From NCBI RefSeq assembly GCF_007097485.1, contig NZ_VKDE01000004.1, positions 124,001 through 188,000 on the forward strand: a stretch of 64,000 nucleotides of DNA. The letters run 5' to 3'. Each line of letters opens with the position of its first letter. The first letter of the stretch is position 1. The translations under genes were made by a program, and so were the position numbers. Source of the DNA: Carboxylicivirga sp. M1479 (GTDB lineage Bacteria; Bacteroidota; Bacteroidia; Bacteroidales; Marinilabiliaceae). A model generated the notes under the pieces. It worked only from the letters and a program-made list of their open reading frames with translations. It did not search any database and was not told where the DNA came from. Of this stretch, positions 34,693-42,346 are shown in pieces.

Positions 34693-35136
34693 TTAAAACT
34701 TACTCATTTTTACATTTCCATCCTTCACAATATAGCAGTTCGGAAATAGCTCTCGCACCTCGGTTAAAAGCGGTAAGGCTTCGTGTTTGTGCCGATAATT
34801 GCCAACTCGTACACGCCAAAATGGTGAGGTAAACGATAGATCAACCTCATTGTGAGGAAAGCTGTTTAAAAATTTACTTTTTACCTTCAGTCCATTTCGC
34901 TTACCAACAGGCCCCGAACCAGAATATAACTGTATGCGCCACCCTTCAACACCTCCTATTCGCTCATTAACTTCAACCTGAATGTCAATTAACTCTTCAA
35001 TCCCTTCTTCGTCATAAATAGTAATTGTCCCCTCACCTTCCGTTTGCTCCTGGAGCTTGTGAGCTAGGTTGTTATTGTTTTGGGCAAATAGAATACCAGA
35101 ACAAAACAAGCAAATAATTATAAGTATATTCTTCAT
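34693..35136 (-). CDS. SPOR-domain protein
   Basis: 147 aa with a signal peptide (1-18, GILFAQ) and a C-terminal SPOR domain (about 65-147): GWRIQLYSGSG, PFWRVRVGNYRHKHEALPLLTEVRELFPNCYIV. SPOR domains bind peptidoglycan lacking stem peptides, often at division sites. The middle (about 30-60) is acidic. It has its own promoter and terminator. Periplasmic location is expected; exact role unknown. Confidence 0.88.
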   Translation of the reverse strand: MKNILIIICLFCSGILFAQNNNNLAHKLQEQTEGEGTITIYDEEGIEELIDIQVEVNERIGGVEGWRIQLYSGSGPVGKRNGLKVKSKFLNSFPHNEVDLSFTSPFWRVRVGNYRHKHEALPLLTEVRELFPNCYIVKDGNVKMSKF

Positions 35137-35156
35137 CTACTAAAGCTTATTGGGCG

Positions 35157-35164
35157 CAAATATA
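35157..35164 (-). promoter_or_regulatory. -7 box for the SPOR gene
   Basis: Minus strand TATATTTG, 20 bp before the ATG. The region where the -33 element should lie is the 3' end of the upstream uspA-like gene; no clear TTG. Confidence 0.5.
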
Positions 35165-35175
35165 GTTAATAGTAT

Positions 35176-36015
35176 TTAATCTTTGGTAGGAATTATCAGT
35201 AGTGGTTTTACCGATTGATTGATAAGATCATTGGTAAACGATTGAAAAATGCGAACGAATGGATTATTAGTATGGTGAACATGAGTGGTTATTAAATCAA
35301 TCGCTTGTGCTTTTGAGTATTGCATTAAGTTGCTCGCGTAATCTTTTCCTGTCAATATTTCGGTGTTAACCTCTATTTTCGATGTTGTTTGAATGAATAG
35401 CTGTACTTGCCTAACAAATGTAGAAATGCGTTTATTCATCCATTTTAAATTGGAAGATTTTAATCCTATTACATTTATGCGTGCTTTAAACAAACAGGCA
35501 ATGCCAGCAATAGCTGCTACTTTTTTTCTGCTAGCAATATTATAATCAATGGGAAGAGCAATACTATTGATGTGCTTATTCAATTGCATACGTTTATTGA
35601 CCACCAAAACAGGGCATGGCGAATGAGCCACTAATCGAAAAGCCTCACTGCCTGGCCAGGTTGATTGAGAGGTTTCGTAGTGAGAACCTAAAACAATTAG
35701 CGTTGAGTCGCCATATTTCGCTTGGTTGCACACTTCTGTTCTCACATTACCTTCTCTTATTTTATAATCAAACCGACCATTTGTAACGTTGTATCTCTCA
35801 GAGTAAGTTTGGTGTAGCTTTTTTGCCCATGCTGAAATGTCTGGATTTATCTTGTCGTATATTTTATCCGAAGTGAAAAATGGAACAATAAGGTTGTTGG
35901 TTTTAATATGAATAACTCTCACATTGGCTTGCATGGTATTAGCTATGTCAATACCATATTCTAAAGCAACTTTTGATTCATCGGAAAAATCTACAGGAAT
36001 TAGGACTTCTTTCAT
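35176..36015 (-). CDS. tandem universal stress protein (UspA family)
   Basis: 279 aa with two Usp domains. The first (1-140) begins MKEVLIPVDFSDESKVALEYG and ends with the nucleotide-loop pattern TLIVLGSHYETSQSTWPGSEAFRLVAHSPCPVLVV. The second (about 150-279) is more degenerate (HINSIALPIDYNIASRK ... PLLIIPTKD) and lacks a clear G-x2-G-x9-G motif, so only the first half may bind ATP. Cytoplasmic. Its upstream region shares a block of about 58 bp with that of the Cys-rich lipoprotein at 50743. Confidence 0.9.
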   Translation of the reverse strand: MKEVLIPVDFSDESKVALEYGIDIANTMQANVRVIHIKTNNLIVPFFTSDKIYDKINPDISAWAKKLHQTYSERYNVTNGRFDYKIREGNVRTEVCNQAKYGDSTLIVLGSHYETSQSTWPGSEAFRLVAHSPCPVLVVNKRMQLNKHINSIALPIDYNIASRKKVAAIAGIACLFKARINVIGLKSSNLKWMNKRISTFVRQVQLFIQTTSKIEVNTEILTGKDYASNLMQYSKAQAIDLITTHVHHTNNPFVRIFQSFTNDLINQSVKPLLIIPTKD

Positions 36016-36046
36016 CTGTTTAAATTTATTTTAATTTGTCAGATGG

Positions 36047-36104
36047 AACTCGCCAAAATTAATCATGCTCCTGTTTATGAAACATCCTTATGTCTGGTTT
36101 CAAA
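36047..36104 (-). promoter_or_regulatory. promoter block shared with the Cys-rich lipoprotein gene
   Basis: Contains TAATTTTG (36054-36061, a -7 match on the minus strand), then GGCGAGTT downstream and TGTTTCATAAACA, a 5-3-5 palindrome, upstream. About three quarters of the bases match 51101-51157, in the same place relative to its gene. Confidence 0.5.
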
Positions 36105-36236
36105 TGACATTGTTTGAAGTACTTCTACCATTCAAGTTAAGGAATGTAATGCTAATAATCTAGTAGTGAGGAGAAAGTAGTTGATTCCAAATTTTGGAAT
36201 AGCATTATTGATGTGTTTAATTCAGAATGATTTTAC

Positions 36237-36266
36237 TTGTCAGTCAGCAGTTAAGCATTAACTTTG
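36237..36266 (+). promoter_or_regulatory. promoter of miaB
   Basis: TTG (36237-36239), 19-bp spacer, TAACTTTG (36259-36266): a full match to the Bacteroidota consensus, 50 bp before the ATG. Confidence 0.75.
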
Positions 36267-36316
36267 CATCTCTAAAAAAATAGGACAATTAATTAGAATA
36301 TTAATCCCGAGTAAAG

Positions 36317-37678
36317 ATGATGGAGTTTAGTGACGTTAAGCCTTTAATTGGAACCAAAAATGGTAAGAAACTATTTATCGAAACCTATGGTTGTCAAATG
36401 AATGTAGCTGATAGTGAGGTGGTGGCTTCGGTAATGGAGATGGATGGTTATGGTGTTTGCTACGAAATGGAGGAAGCCGATGCTATCTTTATCAATACAT
36501 GTTCTATTCGGGAGAACGCTGAGCAGCGAGTTTTAGGTCGCTTAAAGCACTTGACTTCAATGCGCAAAAAGAAACCAGATTTAATTATTGGTATTATTGG
36601 GTGCATGGCTGAGCGCGTAAAAGAGACTTTATTTGAACATGGTGCCAACATTGTTGTCGGTCCAGATGCCTACTTAGATTTGCCTAATTTAATTGGTATG
36701 GCTGAGCGAGGTGATAAAGCCATTAATGTTGAATTATCTACCAATGAAACATACTCAGATGTGATACCCTCGCGCTTGAGTACCAATAAAATATCCGGCT
36801 TCGTTTCTATTATGCGAGGATGTAATAACTTTTGTTCATACTGTATAGTGCCCTATACACGTGGGCGAGAGAGGAGCCGTCAGCCCGAAAGTATTAAAAA
36901 GGAAATTCAGGATTTGTACGATAAGGGCTTTAAGGAAGTAACATTGCTCGGGCAAAATGTGAATTCGTACAATTTTGAGGCTGATGGCTGTAATGCCATG
37001 AACTTCCCTTCCTTGTTAAATTTTGTGGCTGGCAACTTTCCAGGTATGCGCATTCGTTTTAGTACTTCTCATCCCAAGGATATGTGCGACGAAACGCTAA
37101 AAGTAATGGCCAAGCATCACAATATTTGTAAATATATTCATTTACCCTTGCAGTCAGGAAGTTCGCGTATTCTTAAATTGATGAATAGAAAATATGATCG
37201 TGAGTGGTACATGGAACGTATTGAAGCAATCAGACGAATTTTACCAGGTTGTGGCTTGTCAACCGATGTCTTTTGCGGTTTTCATAGCGAAACGGAGGAA
37301 GATCATCAAGAAACATTGAGCCTTATGAAATGGGCTGCCTATGATTATGCTTTCATGTTTAAATATTCAGAAAGGCCTGGAACCTATGCTGCTAAGAATT
37401 TAGAAGATAATGTACCTGAGGATATTAAGAGTAGAAGGTTGCAAGAAATTATTGACCTGCAATGTACTTTATCATTCGACAATAACCAGTTGGATATTGG
37501 GCAAACATTCGAGGTTTTAGTTGAAGGCGTATCAAAAAAGTCAAAAGACGAGTTATACGGACGAACATCGCAAAATAAAGTTGTAGTATTTCCGCGTAAA
37601 GATTATCAAATTGGTGACTTTGTTAATGTTGTTGTTAGAGAAGCAACGCAAGGAACCTTAAAAGGTGATGCTATTTAG
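36317..37678 (+). CDS. miaB: tRNA-2-methylthio-N6-dimethylallyladenosine synthase
   Basis: 453 aa radical-SAM methylthiotransferase modifying A37 of tRNAs that read UNN codons. The N-terminal UPF0004 domain has three cluster cysteines (ETYGCQMN, INTCSIREN, GIIGCMAER). The radical SAM motif is CNNFCSYC within MRGCNNFCSYCIVPYTRGRE. A C-terminal TRAM domain (about 385-450) binds tRNA. Length is normal. ATG at 36317 or the next ATG at 36320. The following AhpD-like gene is 36 bp away and probably co-transcribed. Confidence 0.95.
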   Translation: MMEFSDVKPLIGTKNGKKLFIETYGCQMNVADSEVVASVMEMDGYGVCYEMEEADAIFINTCSIRENAEQRVLGRLKHLTSMRKKKPDLIIGIIGCMAERVKETLFEHGANIVVGPDAYLDLPNLIGMAERGDKAINVELSTNETYSDVIPSRLSTNKISGFVSIMRGCNNFCSYCIVPYTRGRERSRQPESIKKEIQDLYDKGFKEVTLLGQNVNSYNFEADGCNAMNFPSLLNFVAGNFPGMRIRFSTSHPKDMCDETLKVMAKHHNICKYIHLPLQSGSSRILKLMNRKYDREWYMERIEAIRRILPGCGLSTDVFCGFHSETEEDHQETLSLMKWAAYDYAFMFKYSERPGTYAAKNLEDNVPEDIKSRRLQEIIDLQCTLSFDNNQLDIGQTFEVLVEGVSKKSKDELYGRTSQNKVVVFPRKDYQIGDFVNVVVREATQGTLKGDAI

Positions 37679-37714
37679 TATATTCGTGGACGTATAATTA
37701 TATAGGATTCGCTT

Positions 37715-38062
37715 ATGAATGAGAAAGTAAAAGAATTTAGAGAGTACCGCGAGAAGATGAATGAGAAGATTCTGGCTGGTGATAATAAGGTAATGAAGCG
37801 TATTTTTAATTTAGATACTAATACCTATATGGAAGGTGCGCTATCTACTCGTGTAAAAGAAATGCTTGGCTTAGTTAGTTCAATGGTCTTAAGGTGCGAC
37901 GATTGCGTGAAGTATCATCTTGAGAAATGTCACGAACAAGGTGTGTCCACCGATGAAATGATGGAAGTTTTTGCTGTAGCCAATCTTGTAGGTGGTACCA
38001 TTGTTATACCACATACCCGACGAGCTATTGAATATTGGGAAATTATAAACCAGGAGGCCTAA
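37715..38062 (+). CDS. carboxymuconolactone decarboxylase (AhpD-like) family protein
   Basis: 115 aa helical protein. The family core is visible: MKRIFNLDTNTY...LSTRVKEMLGLVSSMVLRCDDCVKYHLEKCHEQGVSTDEMMEVF. CDDC is a CxxC pair, and with H48-type context (YHLEKCHEQG) it suggests an AhpD-like thiol-peroxidase/disulfide role rather than decarboxylation. No signal peptide. Likely co-transcribed with miaB; a hairpin overlaps its stop codon. Confidence 0.85.
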   Translation: MNEKVKEFREYREKMNEKILAGDNKVMKRIFNLDTNTYMEGALSTRVKEMLGLVSSMVLRCDDCVKYHLEKCHEQGVSTDEMMEVFAVANLVGGTIVIPHTRRAIEYWEIINQEA

Positions 38063-38076
38063 GCCTCCTGGAGCCT
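38050..38076 (+). terminator. hairpin overlapping the AhpD-like stop codon
   Basis: CCAGGAGGC pairs perfectly with GCCTCCTGG around CTAA. The stop codon lies in the loop. Only a weak T tail (CCTTTAC) follows; it may serve both convergent genes. Confidence 0.55.
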
Positions 38077-38080
38077 TTAC

Positions 38081-38425
38081 TTAAACCATTAATAGGTCAT
38101 CAGAAAAGGGCTTTGGACGGTCACAAAAAAAGAAATAACTATCAAGGTCGTACTTTTTCATTGAATTAAGCACTTCCTTCTTCACATTAAACAAGCTCAG
38201 CTGACTTTGATTCATTTCCGACAAACGCTGGCCCGCCATTAAAGTATTCAACCCTTCTGCATCAACATTTTCTACCTTTTCTAAATCCACAAAAAGATTT
38301 GTAAAAGGTTTCTTTAATATATCCATCATTTGATTCTTGAATTGTCTAGATGTTCTAAGATCTAAACTTTCTTGTTTATCAAAGGATATTAACGTGGTGT
38401 TCTTAAATACTTTTATTCGTATCAT
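38081..38425 (-). CDS. STAS-domain-like protein
   Basis: 114 aa from MIRIKVFKNTTLISFDKQ; an in-frame ATG at 38467 would add 14 residues. The order strand, helix, strand (TNLFVDLEKVENVDAEGLNTLMAG), helix, strand (SLFNVKKEV) fits the STAS fold of anti-sigma-factor antagonists. The DAEGL segment is where a phosphorylatable Ser usually lies; here D-A replaces the D-S pair, so regulation by phosphorylation is doubtful. No anti-sigma kinase or PP2C gene is adjacent. Moderately sure of the fold, not of the role. Confidence 0.65.
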   Translation of the reverse strand: MIRIKVFKNTTLISFDKQESLDLRTSRQFKNQMMDILKKPFTNLFVDLEKVENVDAEGLNTLMAGQRLSEMNQSQLSLFNVKKEVLNSMKKYDLDSYFFFCDRPKPFSDDLLMV

Positions 38426-38626
38426 AATCTTGGGTGTTTGTCCATGATAAAACAATGGGTGTGCCATATTTTTAAATACACTCTATGTCAATATGTTAGG
38501 TATTTGATGTTTTTATTTTTGTCTGTATTGCGGAATGCATTCCAAAATATGGAACTTGTCCAATTTTGAATATATGATGAATGCGTATATTAATGCTTTA
38601 AATTTCGTAAACACGATAGTTTGCCT

Positions 38627-38634
38627 TAATTTTG
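38627..38634 (+). promoter_or_regulatory. -7 box of the acyltransferase gene
   Basis: TAATTTTG, 22 bp before the ATG, giving a short leader. No clear TTG upstream. Confidence 0.5.
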
Positions 38635-38656
38635 CATCAAACTATATAGAATACAG

Positions 38657-39793
38657 ATGATAAAAGATTTAAGCTTTGATTCAATTCGTCCTTATAACGA
38701 TGAAGAGATTCATAAAGTGTTTGAGCGTTTGATTAATGAAGTGAGTTTCTTAGAATTAATCAAATTTCTCTATCCCAATTTCTCCACAGAGCAATTTTTA
38801 AAAAAACTATTAAGTATACAGTCTATTCGTGAATTTCAAACGGAAGTAATTTATCCGTATGTGAAAGAAGTGTTGCGAACAACTACAAAGGGAATTACAC
38901 ACTCAGGACTTGATCAATTGGATCCCAATGGGCAGTACTTATTTATATCAAATCACCGTGATATTGTACTAGATTCAGCTATCCTTAATATTTTAATGGT
39001 AGAAAACGGCTTTAGCACAACAGAGATAGCTATTGGTGATAATTTATTAATCTACCCGTGGATAACAGATTTAGTTAAGCTTAATAAATCCTTTATTGTA
39101 CAACGTAATTTGCCAGTGCGACAAATGATGGAAAGTACCCAGCGCTTATCGGCTTACATTCGTCAGGCTTTAACTCAGAGGAATCAAAGTATTTGGATTG
39201 CACAAAGAGAAGGCCGTTCAAAAGATGGTGATGACCGTACGCAGGTAAGCCTACTTAAAATGCTAAATATGAGTGGCGAAGGCAGCTTTGGTGAGAACTT
39301 TAAAGAAATCAACATCGTTCCTCTGTCCATATCTTACGAATATGATCCGTGTGATTACTTAAAGGCTCATGAATTTCAAATGAAGCGTGACAATGAGGAC
39401 TATAAAAAAACTCAGGCCGACGATTTGAAGCATATGGGCGCTGGACTTCGTGGTAGAAAAGGACGTGTGCACTTTGGTTTTGGTACGCCAATTAATCACG
39501 AGCTAAAAGATTTGGAGTCGATGGCTAAGAATGATCAGTTACAAGGTTTGGCTGAAATTATTGATACACAAATACACAATAATTATAAGTTTTATCCTGG
39601 TAATTTTATTGCTGATGATTTATTTACGAACCATAAAAGGCATGTAAATAAATATACCGACGAAGATAAAAGTACCTTTCTGGCCTATTTAGATGAGCAT
39701 TTATCTCGCATTGATGGAGATAAGGATTTTCTGCATAATACCTTGCTTGAGATGTATGGTAATCCAGTAAAAAACTTTTATACGAACGATTAA
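38657..39793 (+). CDS. glycerol-3-phosphate/lysophosphatidate-type acyltransferase
   Basis: 378 aa, membrane-associated PlsC/GPAT superfamily. The catalytic HX4D motif is NHRDIVLD (near residue 98), with a later block WIAQREGRSKDGDDRT corresponding to the conserved EG motif and a proline-rich strand (NIVPLSISYEYDPCDY). It transfers an acyl group to a glycerol-phosphate or similar acceptor. The N-terminal 80 residues and C-terminal 100 residues are extra relative to simple PlsC. Single gene with bidirectional terminator. Exact acceptor not known. Confidence 0.85.
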   Translation: MIKDLSFDSIRPYNDEEIHKVFERLINEVSFLELIKFLYPNFSTEQFLKKLLSIQSIREFQTEVIYPYVKEVLRTTTKGITHSGLDQLDPNGQYLFISNHRDIVLDSAILNILMVENGFSTTEIAIGDNLLIYPWITDLVKLNKSFIVQRNLPVRQMMESTQRLSAYIRQALTQRNQSIWIAQREGRSKDGDDRTQVSLLKMLNMSGEGSFGENFKEINIVPLSISYEYDPCDYLKAHEFQMKRDNEDYKKTQADDLKHMGAGLRGRKGRVHFGFGTPINHELKDLESMAKNDQLQGLAEIIDTQIHNNYKFYPGNFIADDLFTNHKRHVNKYTDEDKSTFLAYLDEHLSRIDGDKDFLHNTLLEMYGNPVKNFYTND

Positions 39794-39820
39794 TTTGTTT
39801 GTAAGACATATATGAAATAA

Positions 39821-39849
39821 AAAAAAGCGGAGTTACTCCGCTTTTTTTA
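39821..39849. terminator. bidirectional terminator
   Basis: AAAAAAGCGGAG pairs with CTCCGCTTTTTT around a 3-nt loop, between convergent genes. Confidence 0.9.
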
Positions 39850-39906
39850 TTTCTGTATTTTTAAGAAAATGTTTTGCAACTATTCACCATGTGCCATCGT
39901 TAAAAG

Positions 39907-40242
39907 CTAATTGATAAAATACAATGTAATGGTTTTGTCGTCGTAATTCACGTGGTATTTAAGTAGTTTGCTCAAATCATAGGTCACTTTGTAATATGCA
40001 AAGTCATTCACAATCAGAAAATTATTTTCAATTGTAAAGTTTAATTTTTGATTTGTAGGCATTTCCCATTCTCCATTATCATCATTAGAAGGCTCGTAGA
40101 CATAAACACCCGAAATGCTGTATTTAGTAACTTCCTGTTTAATTTGTTTGGCGTTAATTTCACCCTGATTCGGAGTGACTACATCTTTATCACACGATGA
40201 AATTACAAATACGAGTGCGAGTAGGCATATAAACTGTTTCAT
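39907..40242 (-). CDS. small lipoprotein of unknown function
   Basis: 111 aa. The signal peptide MKQFICLLALVFVISSC has a lipobox with Cys17. The mature protein is short, with a beta-rich C-terminal half (LNFTIENNFLIVNDFAYYKVTYDLSKLL...KTITLYFIN) resembling a lipocalin-like strand meander, but I do not recognise a family. Divergent from the ABC-F gene. Confidence 0.7.
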   Translation of the reverse strand: MKQFICLLALVFVISSCDKDVVTPNQGEINAKQIKQEVTKYSISGVYVYEPSNDDNGEWEMPTNQKLNFTIENNFLIVNDFAYYKVTYDLSKLLKYHVNYDDKTITLYFIN

Positions 40243-40397
40243 AAGTTAGGAATTAAGTTAGATTCAAATAAAAGACATTTGATGAGCCTATTACACTTAC
40301 TCTATTCCAGTATTTTTTGCTGCTACATTTTAAATATATTGTGTAAACGGTTTTATTAATGTGTCGATGTATTAACTCGACATGCAGTTTTTAATGC

Positions 40398-40405
40398 TAC
40401 CTTTG
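40398..40405 (+). promoter_or_regulatory. -7 box of the ABC-F gene
   Basis: TACCTTTG, 20 bp before the ATG; -33 element not clear. Confidence 0.5.
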
Positions 40406-40425
40406 AAGCTCTTTAAAAAAGGTAT

Positions 40426-42294
40426 ATGATTAATTATTTATCGGTTGAAAACCTGACCCAAAATTGGGGCGACGTTCGTTTGTTCAATGAAATATCGTTT
40501 GGGCTGAATGAAGGACAGAAAATTGCTTTAATTGCTCGCAATGGAGCAGGTAAAACTACACTTTTAAATATTTTGGCAGATAAAATTCCCGCCAATGACG
40601 GGAAAATAACACTACGATCTGGCATTAATATGGGATATCTGCCACAGGATCCATACCTGAATATTAATCATACGGTTATTGAAGAGGTTTTTAATACTGA
40701 TAGTGATGTAGTACAAACTATAAAAGCTTATGAGCAAGCTATTGAAACCAACAATCAAGAAGCACTTGGAGTTTTAATTGAGAAAATGGACCTTTTGCAG
40801 GCTTGGGATTATGAGCAACGAATCAAACAAATTCTTTCTCAGCTAAAAATTACAAAATTTAATCAGCCTGTTTCAGAGCTATCTGGAGGACAGCAAAAAC
40901 GTGTTGCTTTAGCCAGCATATTAATTAGCGAACCAGAATTATTAATTCTTGATGAGCCTACAAACCATCTAGATTTAGAAATGGTTGATTGGTTGGAGCA
41001 GTATTTATCAAAATCGAAAGCTACCTTATTAATGGTAACGCATGATCGATATTTTTTAGATAGGGTATGTAATGAAATTATTGAATTAGCCGACGAAACA
41101 ATTTATACTTACCAAGGCAACTATTCTTATTTTCTTAAGAAACGGCAGGAGCGATTAGCAAACAAGAAAACTGAAATAGAAAAAGCCCGTAATCTTTTAA
41201 AAACAGAGCAGGAATGGATGAATCGTATGCCACAAGCAAGGGCTACGAAAGCAAAATATCGCATTGATGCTTTTCATGATTTAAAAGACAAAGCCAATCA
41301 AAATGTTAATGAGCAAAACCTGGAACTTGGAATTGCGCAAGCACGTTTGGGTAAAAAAGTTGTTAACCTGCATAAGGTATCCAAATCATTTGATGACCTG
41401 CAGTTATTAAAGGAATTCTCGTATAAGTTCGCACCCTACGAAAAGGTTGGTATCGTTGGCAAAAACGGAACTGGTAAATCAACTTTTTTAAATATTTTAA
41501 CCGGGGCATTAACGCCTGATTCTGGTGAGGTTGAAACGGGTGATACGGTTGTGTTTGGCTACTATCGACAGGAAGGAATTAAGATTGATGGAAATAAAAA
41601 AGTAATTGAAGTCATATCAGATATTGCAGAGGACATCTCTTTGGGCGAAGGGAAACGTATGTCTGCAACGCAATTCTTGAGGTATTTCTTGTTTCCCAAT
41701 GAGATGCATTATGTGCAGGTGAATAAACTCAGTGGGGGCGAGAAAAAGCGTTTGTTCTTGATGACTGTGTTAATTAAAAATCCGAACTTCCTGATACTAG
41801 ATGAGCCAACCAATGATTTGGATATTTTCACCCTTAATGTATTAGAAGATTACCTGGCTAATTTTAGAGGTTGTGTCATGGTTGTGTCGCACGATCGATA
41901 CTTCTTAGATAAAGTAACTGATCATCTTTTTGTTTTTGAGGGTGATTGTAAAATAAAGGATTACGTTGGCAGCTATAGTGATTATAACAAAGAGAAAAAA
42001 TCAGAAGAGCGTCAGGCAACAAAAACAGAAAAGAAGCCAAAGTCTGAAAAGTCTGTTAAAACGGAGTCTAAAGCAAAGAAACTGTCTTACAAAGAGAAAC
42101 GTGAACTAGAGCAATTGGAGATTGACTTGGAGCAGCTTGAGGCGAAAAAAGAAGTACTACAGAATGAATTGAATTCGGGGAGCATGGACTCCGAGTCCTT
42201 GGTTAAAGCATCTCAGGAACTTACTCTTGTAATGGATGCCTTGGATGAAAAAGAGATTAGGTGGTTAGAGCTTAAAGAAATAGAAGAAGGTTGA
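40426..42294 (+). CDS. ABC-F family ATPase
   Basis: 622 aa, two fused ABC domains and no membrane segment. Walker A motifs GAGKTT (first domain) and GTGKST (second), signatures LSGGQQKR and LSGGEKKR, Walker B LLILDEPTNHLD and FLILDEPTNDLD. The linker between domains (about 235-300, MNRMPQARATKAKYR) is the P-site-tRNA interaction motif of ABC-F proteins. A Lys/Glu-rich coiled coil forms the end (about 530-622), as in Uup. Likely acts on ribosomes to relieve stalling; Uup-like is the closest match. Confidence 0.92.
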   Translation: MINYLSVENLTQNWGDVRLFNEISFGLNEGQKIALIARNGAGKTTLLNILADKIPANDGKITLRSGINMGYLPQDPYLNINHTVIEEVFNTDSDVVQTIKAYEQAIETNNQEALGVLIEKMDLLQAWDYEQRIKQILSQLKITKFNQPVSELSGGQQKRVALASILISEPELLILDEPTNHLDLEMVDWLEQYLSKSKATLLMVTHDRYFLDRVCNEIIELADETIYTYQGNYSYFLKKRQERLANKKTEIEKARNLLKTEQEWMNRMPQARATKAKYRIDAFHDLKDKANQNVNEQNLELGIAQARLGKKVVNLHKVSKSFDDLQLLKEFSYKFAPYEKVGIVGKNGTGKSTFLNILTGALTPDSGEVETGDTVVFGYYRQEGIKIDGNKKVIEVISDIAEDISLGEGKRMSATQFLRYFLFPNEMHYVQVNKLSGGEKKRLFLMTVLIKNPNFLILDEPTNDLDIFTLNVLEDYLANFRGCVMVVSHDRYFLDKVTDHLFVFEGDCKIKDYVGSYSDYNKEKKSEERQATKTEKKPKSEKSVKTESKAKKLSYKEKRELEQLEIDLEQLEAKKEVLQNELNSGSMDSESLVKASQELTLVMDALDEKEIRWLELKEIEEG

Positions 42295-42320
42295 TAGTCT
42301 TTTAAATAGGGGCAAAATGT

Positions 42321-42328
42321 TATATTTG
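42321..42328 (+). promoter_or_regulatory. -7 box of the sensor kinase gene
   Basis: TATATTTG, 18 bp before the ATG at 42347. It lies downstream of the alternative ATG at 42317 and so supports the later start. Confidence 0.5.
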
Positions 42329-42346
42329 TGTAGCATTGCTCAAATT

